Source: an uncultured Bacteroidales bacterium (lineage in GTDB: Bacteria > Bacteroidota > Bacteroidia > Bacteroidales > Bacteroidaceae). Taken from it: 64,000 bases of DNA. The first letter of the stretch is position 1. Each line of letters begins with the position of its first letter. The stretch lies in assembly GCA_902801325.1 (NCBI GenBank), contig CADCHQ010000008.1, positions 1 to 64,000 on the forward strand. Direction: 5' to 3'. The position numbers and the translations under genes are program-made. Positions 49,986-58,950 of this stretch are shown here, piece by piece. A model generated the notes under the pieces. It was not told the origin of the DNA and searched no databases. It saw only the letters and a list, made by a program, of their open reading frames with translations.

Positions 49986-52900
49986 TTATGTCGTTATGTC
50001 TGGCAAGCCGATTGTGTATCTATCATAGTAGCCAAGGAATGAAATCGTAGGAATCCAACCTATGAAATAGTAGTCAGGTTCGTCCGTGGCAGATGGATTT
50101 GCGGAAGCATAATGAGCGATTTGCTTGCATTCAAGTACAATACAATTTGCCGAAGAGTAGTGTGAACCAGTATTTCCGTATATTATCTTCTTTATATCCT
50201 CAAATGTGAATACATCGTGTAGAGTCGCCTCGTTTTGTATGTAACTATTAGCCCACTCATTTTCAACAGTCAATGTCTTCTCGAAATATATACCAGAGAA
50301 TGTAAGACCTGAATAGATTTCGCCATACAAACGTATTGTAATCTTATTTCCGACAAGTTGGCGAGCCTTTGCCCCAATCTCTGCCGTGTATTGGAATGGG
50401 TACAAATAAAACTCATCGCTTGTGGCACTGGCACTTGGAACACTCGTTAGTTGCTTTGCGGCGGTAGTAGAAATCTTATTTGAAGAAATGTTTACCTTGA
50501 AATAACGATACAAGCCAAGTCCATCAACTACATTGCCACCAGCAAATCCACCATATCTTGCAAGGTATGTTTCCCTCGTATAAGAGCCTTCGTTGTGGTG
50601 GTCGTATGGAAGTGGAATATGTATGTTTTGGTACTCTATATCTCCATATCCTTGTGGCATTTGGTAGGTTTGAGTGCCAGAATATTTTGCGGTAAAGCGA
50701 CCCGTCTGGAAGAATGATAATGTAGAACCTATCTTGTCCATATCGAAGATATAGCCTACATTCCTATCTTGCGGGTCAGCACCCGTGCCACCATCTTCGG
50801 GGCTAATGCAAGGACACACATTCTCGGACACATAATCATCTACATTCAATGCAGTAACTAAAGTTTCTTTGCTCGTAAGGAAACCACTAAACGAACCACG
50901 CATAGCATCTATCGTACCATCAGCGAACACCTTGAATGTGGCATTATCAGCATTCGCTCCACCAGCCCAGATGTAGTATTGGTTGCCCTGCGAGTCGGTC
51001 ATATTCCCCATGCCTGCAAGCACATGTCCAAGATTGTCTGTGATGACAAAGTTAGAACCCGTGAGCATACGAATGTAGGCATTCTGTGCAATGAGATTAG
51101 TGAAGAACGCACTTGCGGCATTGACATTGACTTCCTCCCAACTCAAACCGCCATTAAGGTTCATCATGAATCCTATTATGTCAATAGCAGTCTTATATGT
51201 TTCCGAAATCTTGAATTTGTCTCCTGCTGGGTGCTGTGCTGTTGTCGGATGTGTATAGCCGTTGTTGTCAACGCATTTGAATACAATATACCCACTTTGA
51301 TAGCCATCGCAAGGAACGGCAATATAGTCTTGGTAGTGGTAATTGGCAACGCTTGTACCAATCACAACGTCGCTTGTCTCGCTGTAGTAGGTAAACCCAT
51401 AAATCAACTCATCTTGGAACACACGGGTCAAAGCACCTGCGTAACCAGCATCGCCAGGGTCTCCCTTGTCTCCCTTTGCCGCCTTGATAAGTGGAATCTC
51501 CTTCTTGATGAGGTAGGTGTCCACCATCTCGTCAGGATTGGAGGCGTTGATGCTTGATGCTGCGAACACCTCCACTACATCCACCGAACTCTCAATCTCC
51601 CTGTAGGGCATGGAGAAGATAGCAAGGTTGGCGCCGTTGAAGAGCAGTGTGCGCGTGTCACCCGTCCGCTTATACACCCGGCAATAGCATGGGAAGGCAT
51701 TGCGTACACCGCCGTTGTCTGTATAGAATCTGATGGAGCCGCCAAACTCTCCCTTGTCAGTCGCCGTATCTATCGCGATGTAGTCCTTCTCCGTCTGGCA
51801 GATGTAGTTCACGCCCGTCTCACCATACACACCGATGACGTGTGGAGCTTCTGTCTCTTCGACTCCATCTGGCAAGATGGCATCCTCGTAATGATCCCCG
51901 ATATCGTCTATCGTCCCGTCGATTAGAATGGGATATTGTAGCGTCTTGCGCCACATGTAAGGGCGGAACTCGTTAAAGAAGTATGCGCTTTCTTCGTTGG
52001 AAAAGAAAGACTGGTCCGGGTTCCAGTACACAAGCTCCGCGCCCATTCCAACACCTCCTTCATTCAGATCCTTTGTTTCGCTTGTCGTATAATAATGTAT
52101 GTCTCGTGTTGCCGGAATGAAATTGACGGTCACAATTGCAAGTTCCACATTTGTATTATTGACAACCAGGTGTACATTAAGACTCTTCCGAGATGTAAAT
52201 GCGGTGATAGGAAGAACTGCTTTTCCGGTGGTTGCGCCGGAGAAAACAAGCGGAGTGTCATCGCTACTATCCTCGCTGTCTACGGGATCATAGAAAAGTG
52301 CAAGGCCGGCCGTCCTGAACCATGCCTCATTAATATAGAATACACTTCCGTCCTGGGCAATAGAGCGGATAAAGATGTTGATATTGTTTTCCGGGATATA
52401 TCTTCCAGAGGTGTCGTCGTAGCTTACGGTTCCCGAGGATAGTTCAATCTCGAATTTCTCCTTTGTCTCGGCAATTATAGTAATGGTGCCTGTGGCAATC
52501 GTGGAAAAACCGGTAATCTCCGACTCGTCGGCAACGCATGCTGATATATAGAATGTTGCAGAAACAGAGGCCGAGAAGTCGTCGGTTCCGGAACTGCCAG
52601 CCTCATGCTTCAGCTCTATGCTATCTGTAAATCCATTAGCCTTACTTGCGTTCCACTGGTTGTCCGTGTTTGTATTTCCGGTATTCCTTGTAATCATCCA
52701 GCGGTCAACACTCGTAGTTGCTGTCTCGTCAAATCCTTTTATTAGAACCGGACTAAGAATGATACTCCCCCCCCATCTCAGGTATGGAACGCCCGCATCC
52801 ATGCCCTCACTTCGTATTTCCACGCGCAGCGGCAGAGAGTCGGGGTCAAGGCTCCATTCCTTGTTGTACTCGTCTGTGCCAAGTATTCCCGTGTCAAGAT

Positions 52901-53330
52901 CCACGGTGCGCAGGTTGTTTTCGGGAAGACTGACCTCCCCTATGCGGACATACCAGTTGTCAGGGTCTATTGTGCCGTAATAATCCCTGCTCTCGCCGTC
53001 GGTGGTTACGCATGGGTATTTGTCCGTCCACTTCGACCCTCTCATCTCCATCGGCGCAAATACCAGGTAGGCATTGCTATTGTCGGACTTTGAGAGGCGG
53101 GCATAGATAGTGTAGGGCTTCCCACTTTCCGCCAATCTTCTGTTGCGTCCTTTCAGTGTCCACTCCTGATATGTGCTATCCACCATCCCAATACCCGCGC
53201 GTCCAGACCACACCTTGATTTTAGCGCCATTTGCTATGTACACAGACAAATCGTTGTAAGAGTTGTTGGCGTTGGGTGTGATACTGATTGCGGATGGGGC
53301 AATATAGTGAACTGGTGATGTGCGTGGCAT
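49986..53330 (-). CDS. Tail tip/fibre protein with collagen-like segment
   Basis: 1114 aa. N-terminus MPRTSPVHYIAPSAISITPN, then several beta-rich Ig-like regions, a short collagen-like KGDKGDPGDAG near residue 623, and a C-terminal region containing GNMTDSQGNQYYIWAGGANA and DGTIDAMRGSFSGFLTSKE, a pattern seen in host-specificity proteins at siphophage tail tips. Probably the connector between the tail and the fibres encoded next. It is the first gene of the leftward late operon, divergent from 53476. Confidence 0.75.
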   Translation of the reverse strand: MPRTSPVHYIAPSAISITPNANNSYNDLSVYIANGAKIKVWSGRAGIGMVDSTYQEWTLKGRNRRLAESGKPYTIYARLSKSDNSNAYLVFAPMEMRGSKWTDKYPCVTTDGESRDYYGTIDPDNWYVRIGEVSLPENNLRTVDLDTGILGTDEYNKEWSLDPDSLPLRVEIRSEGMDAGVPYLRWGGSIILSPVLIKGFDETATTSVDRWMITRNTGNTNTDNQWNASKANGFTDSIELKHEAGSSGTDDFSASVSATFYISACVADESEITGFSTIATGTITIIAETKEKFEIELSSGTVSYDDTSGRYIPENNINIFIRSIAQDGSVFYINEAWFRTAGLALFYDPVDSEDSSDDTPLVFSGATTGKAVLPITAFTSRKSLNVHLVVNNTNVELAIVTVNFIPATRDIHYYTTSETKDLNEGGVGMGAELVYWNPDQSFFSNEESAYFFNEFRPYMWRKTLQYPILIDGTIDDIGDHYEDAILPDGVEETEAPHVIGVYGETGVNYICQTEKDYIAIDTATDKGEFGGSIRFYTDNGGVRNAFPCYCRVYKRTGDTRTLLFNGANLAIFSMPYREIESSVDVVEVFAASSINASNPDEMVDTYLIKKEIPLIKAAKGDKGDPGDAGYAGALTRVFQDELIYGFTYYSETSDVVIGTSVANYHYQDYIAVPCDGYQSGYIVFKCVDNNGYTHPTTAQHPAGDKFKISETYKTAIDIIGFMMNLNGGLSWEEVNVNAASAFFTNLIAQNAYIRMLTGSNFVITDNLGHVLAGMGNMTDSQGNQYYIWAGGANADNATFKVFADGTIDAMRGSFSGFLTSKETLVTALNVDDYVSENVCPCISPEDGGTGADPQDRNVGYIFDMDKIGSTLSFFQTGRFTAKYSGTQTYQMPQGYGDIEYQNIHIPLPYDHHNEGSYTRETYLARYGGFAGGNVVDGLGLYRYFKVNISSNKISTTAAKQLTSVPSASATSDEFYLYPFQYTAEIGAKARQLVGNKITIRLYGEIYSGLTFSGIYFEKTLTVENEWANSYIQNEATLHDVFTFEDIKKIIYGNTGSHYSSANCIVLECKQIAHYASANPSATDEPDYYFIGWIPTISFLGYYDRYTIGLPDITT

Positions 53331-53368
53331 TCTCTTTTTTTAAATGCAAAATAAGGGACGAAGGGGGT

Positions 53369-53402
53369 GCCGGTCAAGGGCAAGCCTCTGCCCTTGACCG
53401 GC
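53369..53402. promoter_or_regulatory. Perfect 14-bp inverted repeat in divergent late promoter region
   Basis: GCCGGTCAAGGGCA / TGCCCTTGACCGGC with loop AGCCTC. Both arms read TTGA outward, at 19 nt from TAAATTTG (53417-53424, + strand) and, on the - strand, at 19 nt from TTATTTTG (one off TAnnTTTG). So the arms can serve as -33 boxes for both late operons and as a dyad operator. Confidence 0.65.
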
Positions 53403-53424
53403 GAACATTGGTGAGATAAATTTG
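53394..53424 (+). promoter_or_regulatory. Rightward late promoter
   Basis: TTGA (53394-53397), 19 nt, TAAATTTG (53417-53424): near-consensus Bacteroidota promoter, 52 nt before the structural gene start. The -33 box lies inside the inverted repeat. Confidence 0.6.
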
Positions 53425-53475
53425 TTCTGTGCCAATAATGTATATCGGCATGAAAAAATAACGACTAATTCATAT

Positions 53476-56400
53476 ATGGAACATCTTTCTCTCGAGATAT
53501 TCGACCGCGAAGGAACGGGAAGTAAGTACGCCTGGCTGCCTGAGGATGCCAGCATCACCATCACCGACACCAGTGAGATATTCGCCAGCGGAGATGTATG
53601 GTCGCATAGCTTTTCTCTGAATATTCCTGCCAATGTCCACATCTTCGGTACCAGCGGTGATCTGCATGGATCCCGTCTGCACGATCAAATCAACAAACGA
53701 AAGGCACGGCTGTGGGTGGAAGGCTTACCGCTTTATATGGGTTATCTCATGCTGGACGATGAAGTCGACGTGGACGAGAACGGTAATGTTGACGTAAGGT
53801 TTGAGAGCGGCAATAAGACTTTCGATGAAATGATTGAGGGTACAAAAGCCAGGGAGGTGAGCGTCGGCGACGTGGTAATTGGCGTGGCACTGAACCGTAA
53901 AAGAGTCGTAGGTATCAAAAGGCCATGCGGAGTATTTAGGCTTGATGGCCTTGCTGCGTATGTGGCAAAAAATTCTCACCTTGAAGGGCTGGACGGATAT
54001 TTTTGTTATTTTAGTGTAGGGGAGTATGACGAATGGGTAAGAACCCCTTACGCTCAACGCTGGCCGAAACTTGTGAAAAGCCATGGAAATATATATGACA
54101 GCAATGGTATCGCTGAAAATAAGGACTATACTAATGTCCAGATGCCCTATGATGCAGGGCATCCGTTCTGCAATATCAACATCTGCTATCCGTTAAAGGC
54201 AACGAAAATTACGGATGGACAGCCGGAGGAAGTTGCCGGTCGTGGCTATACCATTCGTCTTGCACATGGAACCGCAACCACTGATGGCGGAGATCGCCAG
54301 ACACGTTTTAACAACTCGCCCAATTTCTATCTGCTGCATTTTGTCGACAGACTTTTCAAAGACCTTGGAATACACGTCACAGAAAATCAGGCCCTGAACG
54401 TGGAAGACCTGCGACGTGTATTTATGCTTAACTACGGTTGCCACTACGAAGAGATTGAGGATGAGTATGAAGATGACGAGATAGACAGCCATGCCACTCC
54501 GAGAAAGAAGGTTGGACGATATGGTCAGTTTTATTTGCCACTTATTAACATCGGGTCAGGCCGTGCCGGTGGTTGGCTGCCTGTAGCTGGATGGGAAAAT
54601 GCAGGGAAACAGGTTCTTGCGGACGAAGAGATAATAGGCAAGGCACTGTTGCGCGATTTGGTTTTAAAAGAGAGGGGCAGTGTCATTCAAAATTTTGGAT
54701 CTGTAGAGTGCCGGATTGCAACAGCACAATCCAATATTCCATTCTTCCCGTTTGAAGGTGGGTTGCAGTTTGAACTTATAAAAGATGAGCATGAGGAGGA
54801 AACAGGCGGATACTCTGCCTACCTCGCTTATGCTACGGGAGAAAACTACCCAAATGTGGAGATAAGCGAGATTGTCAACGCCATGAAGTCAATGTTCGGC
54901 ATACGCCTTATTTTCGATAGTGACTATTCAACAGTTCGCATAGTCCTGCTTCGCAACATACTCCGAAATAGCGATGTACAGCACATTAACTGCGATGTCC
55001 TCCCTGCGATTAAACAAGAGAATAACATACGCGGTTTCCGCATGACATACGGGAAGGGAAGCGACAGCACGAGCTTCTATTATAAGGGGTTTGCCGACTT
55101 GTTCGTCCGAGGCGCAAAGATATGGAAGGACACAACCGACAAGCACGATTACTCGAAATGGAACCTTGATGCAGACTATGATATTATCAATTCGCAGGTT
55201 TCGGCCTTTAACAAGACATGCTATGTCACTCCGGTGAACGGAAATGCCTATGGTGTACAGGTCGATGAGGATGAAGATGTACTTTTCCCATCTCTGTTCG
55301 AGTGGGCAGGGTTTATGGATGCTGAGGACGGCGACTGTTCCGGAACGGATGAAACCGTCGAGGAAATACAGTGTGTGGCTGCACCAGTTATAATGAACGA
55401 AATTAATGGGACATACGCTTCGCTGTTCGGCAGCGATCTGAAAGCGCCGTCAGGCGCTGCGCAAAAGATAGGAACTTTTGCCAGAGTAACCTACCAGCCT
55501 CAGGAACTTACGAACGAAACCGTGTATGCAGGAATGGACACTGCAAGTAACTATACGATATCTGGCAAGCTCGAAATATTCCTTAGCGAAGGATTCCAGA
55601 TCCGTATGCTTGACAACTACGCTATAAGCAACGGCGGCACTCCATTCGACGAAGCGGACCCCGGCCTGTGCTTTGGCATCATGCGCGGAAGCGGAAGCGA
55701 TGCCCATGTGAGATATTATGAAGATCAGGATGACGGCGAAGAGAACGATGCGTGGGAAATCGTTCCCGGGAACGGGGCAATTGTACACCCGGACACCTGT
55801 GACAGCTACGGGAACGAGTGGGACTATGACGGGGCGACTGGCTATAAGCGTGTCTGTACCAGTCCTGCTGACGCGGTGGAGGCAATGTCTGCCATGTTCC
55901 CTGATACACACTTTAGTCTTACCGCCCGCTCATCCAGCACTTATATGACAGGATTTTTCCTTCCGGTCGTTACCGACAATACGGGAAAATCCCACACTTT
56001 GCTCATGGCTGGAGCTACTAAGGACCAATCTCCATTGATGCCAGGCATCATGCGTCAACAATACATCAACGACCTACAGGGAAAGAGCATCGAGCAAATT
56101 CTTGAATGGGACACTAATCATTATAACCTACTCATAGAAACTGACAGTTCCAGAGAGAGGGCGCAGACTCTACTTAATCTGCAGAAACTGGCATACTCCA
56201 ATGGGGGGCCAGTTACCGTGAGTGGTGGAACGGATGTGTCACAGGGACGTTTCTCCCTTAAGCTCCGGGCAGAAAAACTCAACCCAAACTTCGATCCGAA
56301 CAGACCTGAATACAGGACCGTTGAGACCAAGGCCGAAGCGGCAGAGACAATGACTGAAATGTTCGAAGGCTCCAACGCGGATTTACTGAATCGCCCAAAG

Positions 56401-57012
56401 ATATCAGGGACGGTCATGCGTGCAAAAGGCTGGGACGTAAACGAAGATGGTTACTTTACCCTGTATGGCATTATATACTCTCTACGCGACAACAAAGGCA
56501 AAGCCCACGACGTGTTGTTCACTCCAATCAAAAATAACGGGGACGTCTTGACTCCAAGTGAAATGGAAAACTATGCAACATATTTCAATGGTTTTTCCAT
56601 GGGTTTTGCCTCTTCGTATGATCATGAGGCTTACGCCTTGATGATAGATATTGACACATCGGAGAGCAGGTCTTCGCTCCTGCAGGAACTACAGGTAATG
56701 TACTATGCCGATAGCACGGAGAATATACAGCCAATAAGTGTAAAAGACAATCCGCGCTATCTTGACATCACAACGCCGAATCTGCGCGGCCGTGGCTTGT
56801 GTGACAAATTCTACAAGGAATACAGCTATTGGATGAGGAATGCACGCATCGCCAGGAGGAAAGTTCCCATAGGGATGGCGCAGCTGCGCTCCATTGATAA
56901 AACGGTACGTGTCAATGTGGGTGACATTACAGGTTTTATCCTGAAAATGCAATACACCGTAAGCAACAAGACGGGACTGGGAATGGTTGAAATGGATATT
57001 ATGTACATCTAA
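53476..57012 (+). CDS. Large tail protein
   Basis: 1178 aa from the ATG at 53476 (MEHLSLEIFDREGTGSKYAW); the frame upstream overlaps the promoter. The N-terminal 120 residues (TDTSEIFASGDVWSHSFSLN ... GYLMLDDEVDVDENGNVDVR) resemble baseplate/distal-tail-type proteins of Bacteroidota siphophages. Two related segments in the second half (around 790-870 and 965-1050, both with AxxxMxxMF...DNxGKxH) suggest an internal duplication. Probably tail-tip or baseplate hub. Confidence 0.72.
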   Translation: MEHLSLEIFDREGTGSKYAWLPEDASITITDTSEIFASGDVWSHSFSLNIPANVHIFGTSGDLHGSRLHDQINKRKARLWVEGLPLYMGYLMLDDEVDVDENGNVDVRFESGNKTFDEMIEGTKAREVSVGDVVIGVALNRKRVVGIKRPCGVFRLDGLAAYVAKNSHLEGLDGYFCYFSVGEYDEWVRTPYAQRWPKLVKSHGNIYDSNGIAENKDYTNVQMPYDAGHPFCNINICYPLKATKITDGQPEEVAGRGYTIRLAHGTATTDGGDRQTRFNNSPNFYLLHFVDRLFKDLGIHVTENQALNVEDLRRVFMLNYGCHYEEIEDEYEDDEIDSHATPRKKVGRYGQFYLPLINIGSGRAGGWLPVAGWENAGKQVLADEEIIGKALLRDLVLKERGSVIQNFGSVECRIATAQSNIPFFPFEGGLQFELIKDEHEEETGGYSAYLAYATGENYPNVEISEIVNAMKSMFGIRLIFDSDYSTVRIVLLRNILRNSDVQHINCDVLPAIKQENNIRGFRMTYGKGSDSTSFYYKGFADLFVRGAKIWKDTTDKHDYSKWNLDADYDIINSQVSAFNKTCYVTPVNGNAYGVQVDEDEDVLFPSLFEWAGFMDAEDGDCSGTDETVEEIQCVAAPVIMNEINGTYASLFGSDLKAPSGAAQKIGTFARVTYQPQELTNETVYAGMDTASNYTISGKLEIFLSEGFQIRMLDNYAISNGGTPFDEADPGLCFGIMRGSGSDAHVRYYEDQDDGEENDAWEIVPGNGAIVHPDTCDSYGNEWDYDGATGYKRVCTSPADAVEAMSAMFPDTHFSLTARSSSTYMTGFFLPVVTDNTGKSHTLLMAGATKDQSPLMPGIMRQQYINDLQGKSIEQILEWDTNHYNLLIETDSSRERAQTLLNLQKLAYSNGGPVTVSGGTDVSQGRFSLKLRAEKLNPNFDPNRPEYRTVETKAEAAETMTEMFEGSNADLLNRPKISGTVMRAKGWDVNEDGYFTLYGIIYSLRDNKGKAHDVLFTPIKNNGDVLTPSEMENYATYFNGFSMGFASSYDHEAYALMIDIDTSESRSSLLQELQVMYYADSTENIQPISVKDNPRYLDITTPNLRGRGLCDKFYKEYSYWMRNARIARRKVPIGMAQLRSIDKTVRVNVGDITGFILKMQYTVSNKTGLGMVEMDIMYI

Positions 57013-57044
57013 AAAAGCGATTACATCGCAGTATACGACACTGT

Positions 57045-58187
57045 ATGGCACAAAACATAGTAACAATTTCAGGGATGTTCGGCAACGACAAGACATATTT
57101 TGCCGGCTCACCCGTAGTAATAGGCATTCATGGGCTGGAATGGCCTGAAAGCAGTCCGTTCACAATCGTACACATCGAGGTTTTATATGACAACAATATA
57201 GTGGGCAGCTTCCGGGCCGATACTGGAGGACAGACTGAAGTCAGCATCGACATTGGCTCTGCCCTCCGGGCAATATGGAGCGACTATACATTTGCCAAGG
57301 AGGTTGAAGCGGCGAACAATGCTGCAGGATCCGCTGCATCTGGAGTATTCACCCCAAGCGGAGGGAGCGACTTCGATGCAAATGGGATTAGAAAATACCG
57401 CACATATTACCTGCGGATTAGCACTGAGTATTTGTCCAGCGATGACGGCGGCGTGTTTACTGTCACGCAGTGTGTTGACCAGAACGGAAACACGAACATA
57501 CCAGGGGGGAGGTGCATGATTGGGTGGCTCACGGAATGGGAACGCAGCAACATCGTGGACGAAGCGGATGCAGACGCCTCTCATCTGGAAAATACGAACC
57601 AGCGCGACGGAGACGCCAGCACAAAGCCGACAAGCACGCCTGAACGGGTTGGCAGCCAGAGCATCACATCCTGGGTGGATGTGAGCAACAACGGGACGCA
57701 ATGTGTGTTCTATGCTCACGAAAACGGCTCACCCGACAGCCCTGCCTCCCATGCACCGATTGTACTACGCGATAGCATTCCATACACAGACTTTCTGTTT
57801 GTCAACCGTCGCGGTGCTATTGAGACCTGTTCGGCACAGATGCTTAACTCAATGGGAATAGACGTCGACACGGAGAAGTTCGCCCGGATTGAACGCCCTG
57901 CATTCCAGCCATCTCGCTCACTTATGGCCATAAGCAAGGGAGGGCGTAGATCGTGGAGTATGTCAAGCGGATACCAGACACGCGAGTGGGCGGAATGGTG
58001 GACGCTCGAATTTCTGATGGCGCGGCAATGGTGGATGCTATGCGAGTATAAGTCAAACGGGGAGACAATTAAAAAATACATACCAGTTGTCGTCACGCCA
58101 GCCAAAAAGCAAACCGACATCTACGACCAGACAAAACAGCAGATGCCGAGTGTGAGTTTCATCGTGACACAGGCATTGGAGGGATAG
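57045..58187 (+). CDS. Tail-associated structural protein
   Basis: 380 aa. Beta-rich N-terminus (MAQNIVTISGMFGNDKTYFA), an Ala/Gly/Ser-rich loop near 95-110, and an aromatic C-terminus (WAEWWTLEFLMARQWWMLCE). Follows the large tail protein by 32 nt on the same strand. Structural role inferred from position. Confidence 0.68.
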   Translation: MAQNIVTISGMFGNDKTYFAGSPVVIGIHGLEWPESSPFTIVHIEVLYDNNIVGSFRADTGGQTEVSIDIGSALRAIWSDYTFAKEVEAANNAAGSAASGVFTPSGGSDFDANGIRKYRTYYLRISTEYLSSDDGGVFTVTQCVDQNGNTNIPGGRCMIGWLTEWERSNIVDEADADASHLENTNQRDGDASTKPTSTPERVGSQSITSWVDVSNNGTQCVFYAHENGSPDSPASHAPIVLRDSIPYTDFLFVNRRGAIETCSAQMLNSMGIDVDTEKFARIERPAFQPSRSLMAISKGGRRSWSMSSGYQTREWAEWWTLEFLMARQWWMLCEYKSNGETIKKYIPVVVTPAKKQTDIYDQTKQQMPSVSFIVTQALEG

Positions 58188-58383
58188 CCGGCCTTGCTTC
58201 ACGCAGCAAGAGCGAACTGCCCTTGATTTCTCGGCCTTCCATGTCTATATTCATCATGTTCATGAGATACAAGAAAATGTTCAATTCAACAAAAAACTTT
58301 TTACCTCTTTGCCGTAAGAGCAATGTACGGCACTGGCTTGCCAAAGGGGCAAAGCCTCCAAACGATTAGTTCATTATGGGGAT
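58188..58383. other. Intergenic region, no gene supported
   Basis: About 200 bp between the 380-aa gene and the small RNA. The only frame of note (58159-58344, - strand) starts with TTG and overlaps the coding sequence to the left; I do not support it. Short GTACGG/CCGTAC-type inverted repeats (near 58310-58335) are present but weak. Confidence 0.4.
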
Positions 58384-58520
58384 AAAAAAAAGTCCCCGAC
58401 CCTGCACAACAAGACCTCTTACCCTCTTATCGAACACAAATCCACCATCGGCGGAAGGCCGGGGACTATAAATCCTCACTTTTCTCCGATGGTGGATTGT
58501 TTTGTGTATGAAGGTAAGAG
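58384..58520 (-). ncRNA. Small RNA with pseudoknot or switching stems
   Basis: Read on the - strand from about 58520: CTCTTACC, then AATCCACCATCGG, then AGTCCCCGGCC, then CCGATGGTGGATT, then GGTAAGAG, then GGTCGGGGACT and eight T. The 13-bp stem (58439-58451 with 58486-58498) nests inside an 8-bp stem (58416-58423 with 58513-58520). The third pair (58457-58467 with 58391-58401, one G.U) links the hairpin loop to the terminator side: either a pseudoknot or an alternative fold. The final arm plus T-run looks like an intrinsic terminator. Confidence 0.65.
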
Positions 58521-58524
58521 TATT

Positions 58525-58533
58525 GCAAAGGTA
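58525..58533 (-). promoter_or_regulatory. -7 box of the small RNA (TACCTTTGC)
   Basis: Exact TAnnTTTG on the - strand placed to start transcription at about 58518-58520. Upstream TTTC occurs at a 17-nt spacing, short of the ideal 19. Confidence 0.5.
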
Positions 58534-58557
58534 GTAATAATAATTTAATTGAAAGCT

Positions 58558-58785
58558 ATGATTCGTGCAGAATTGGTAGAATTTAACAAAGAATTGTTTC
58601 AAAAGTTGAAACAGGCGGGTGTAAAACTGGACGATTACAAGTATTGTGACTTGTACCGTGACTATGTGGAGTTGTCACGCACAGAGCGCAATCGCAAGGT
58701 TGTGTTCCTTACGCTTGCGCAGCGTTACAATATATCCGACAGACAGGTGTATAACATCGTCAACCATCTGAAAGCATCTGTATAG
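58558..58785 (+). CDS. Small helix-turn-helix protein
   Basis: 75 aa from the ATG at 58558. Residues about 45-72 (VVFLTLAQRYNISDRQVYNI) form a Mor/sigma-like HTH. Possible late-gene activator: it sits at the head of the virion genes. Its start lies over the promoter region of the oppositely directed small RNA. Confidence 0.72.
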   Translation: MIRAELVEFNKELFQKLKQAGVKLDDYKYCDLYRDYVELSRTERNRKVVFLTLAQRYNISDRQVYNIVNHLKASV

Positions 58786-58882
58786 CAATGACTTGAAGGG
58801 CTTGTTTCACGGATGCAATGCCTCCTTCGGGTGATACACTCATGTTCTCTTTTAGGTGCCTGGCAGAAAGCGTAATTTTGCC

Positions 58883-58907
58883 CGTGGGTTCGGGTTCCCG
58901 ACCCACG
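58883..58907 (+). promoter_or_regulatory. Hairpin in the leader of the Gly-rich virion gene
   Basis: CGTGGGT-CGGG / CCCG-ACCCACG, 11 bp with one bulged T and a TT loop, 44 nt before the start codon. No T-run. It may stabilise the mRNA of a highly expressed structural gene. Confidence 0.5.
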
Positions 58908-58950
58908 AGACAATTAACCTTTTTATCCACAACACAAACAAATTACTAAA

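Noticed and set aside
58159..58344. 61-aa leftward coding frame
   Set aside because: Needs a TTG start, overlaps the end of the 380-aa gene, and lies just past the terminator of the small RNA; no supporting start context.
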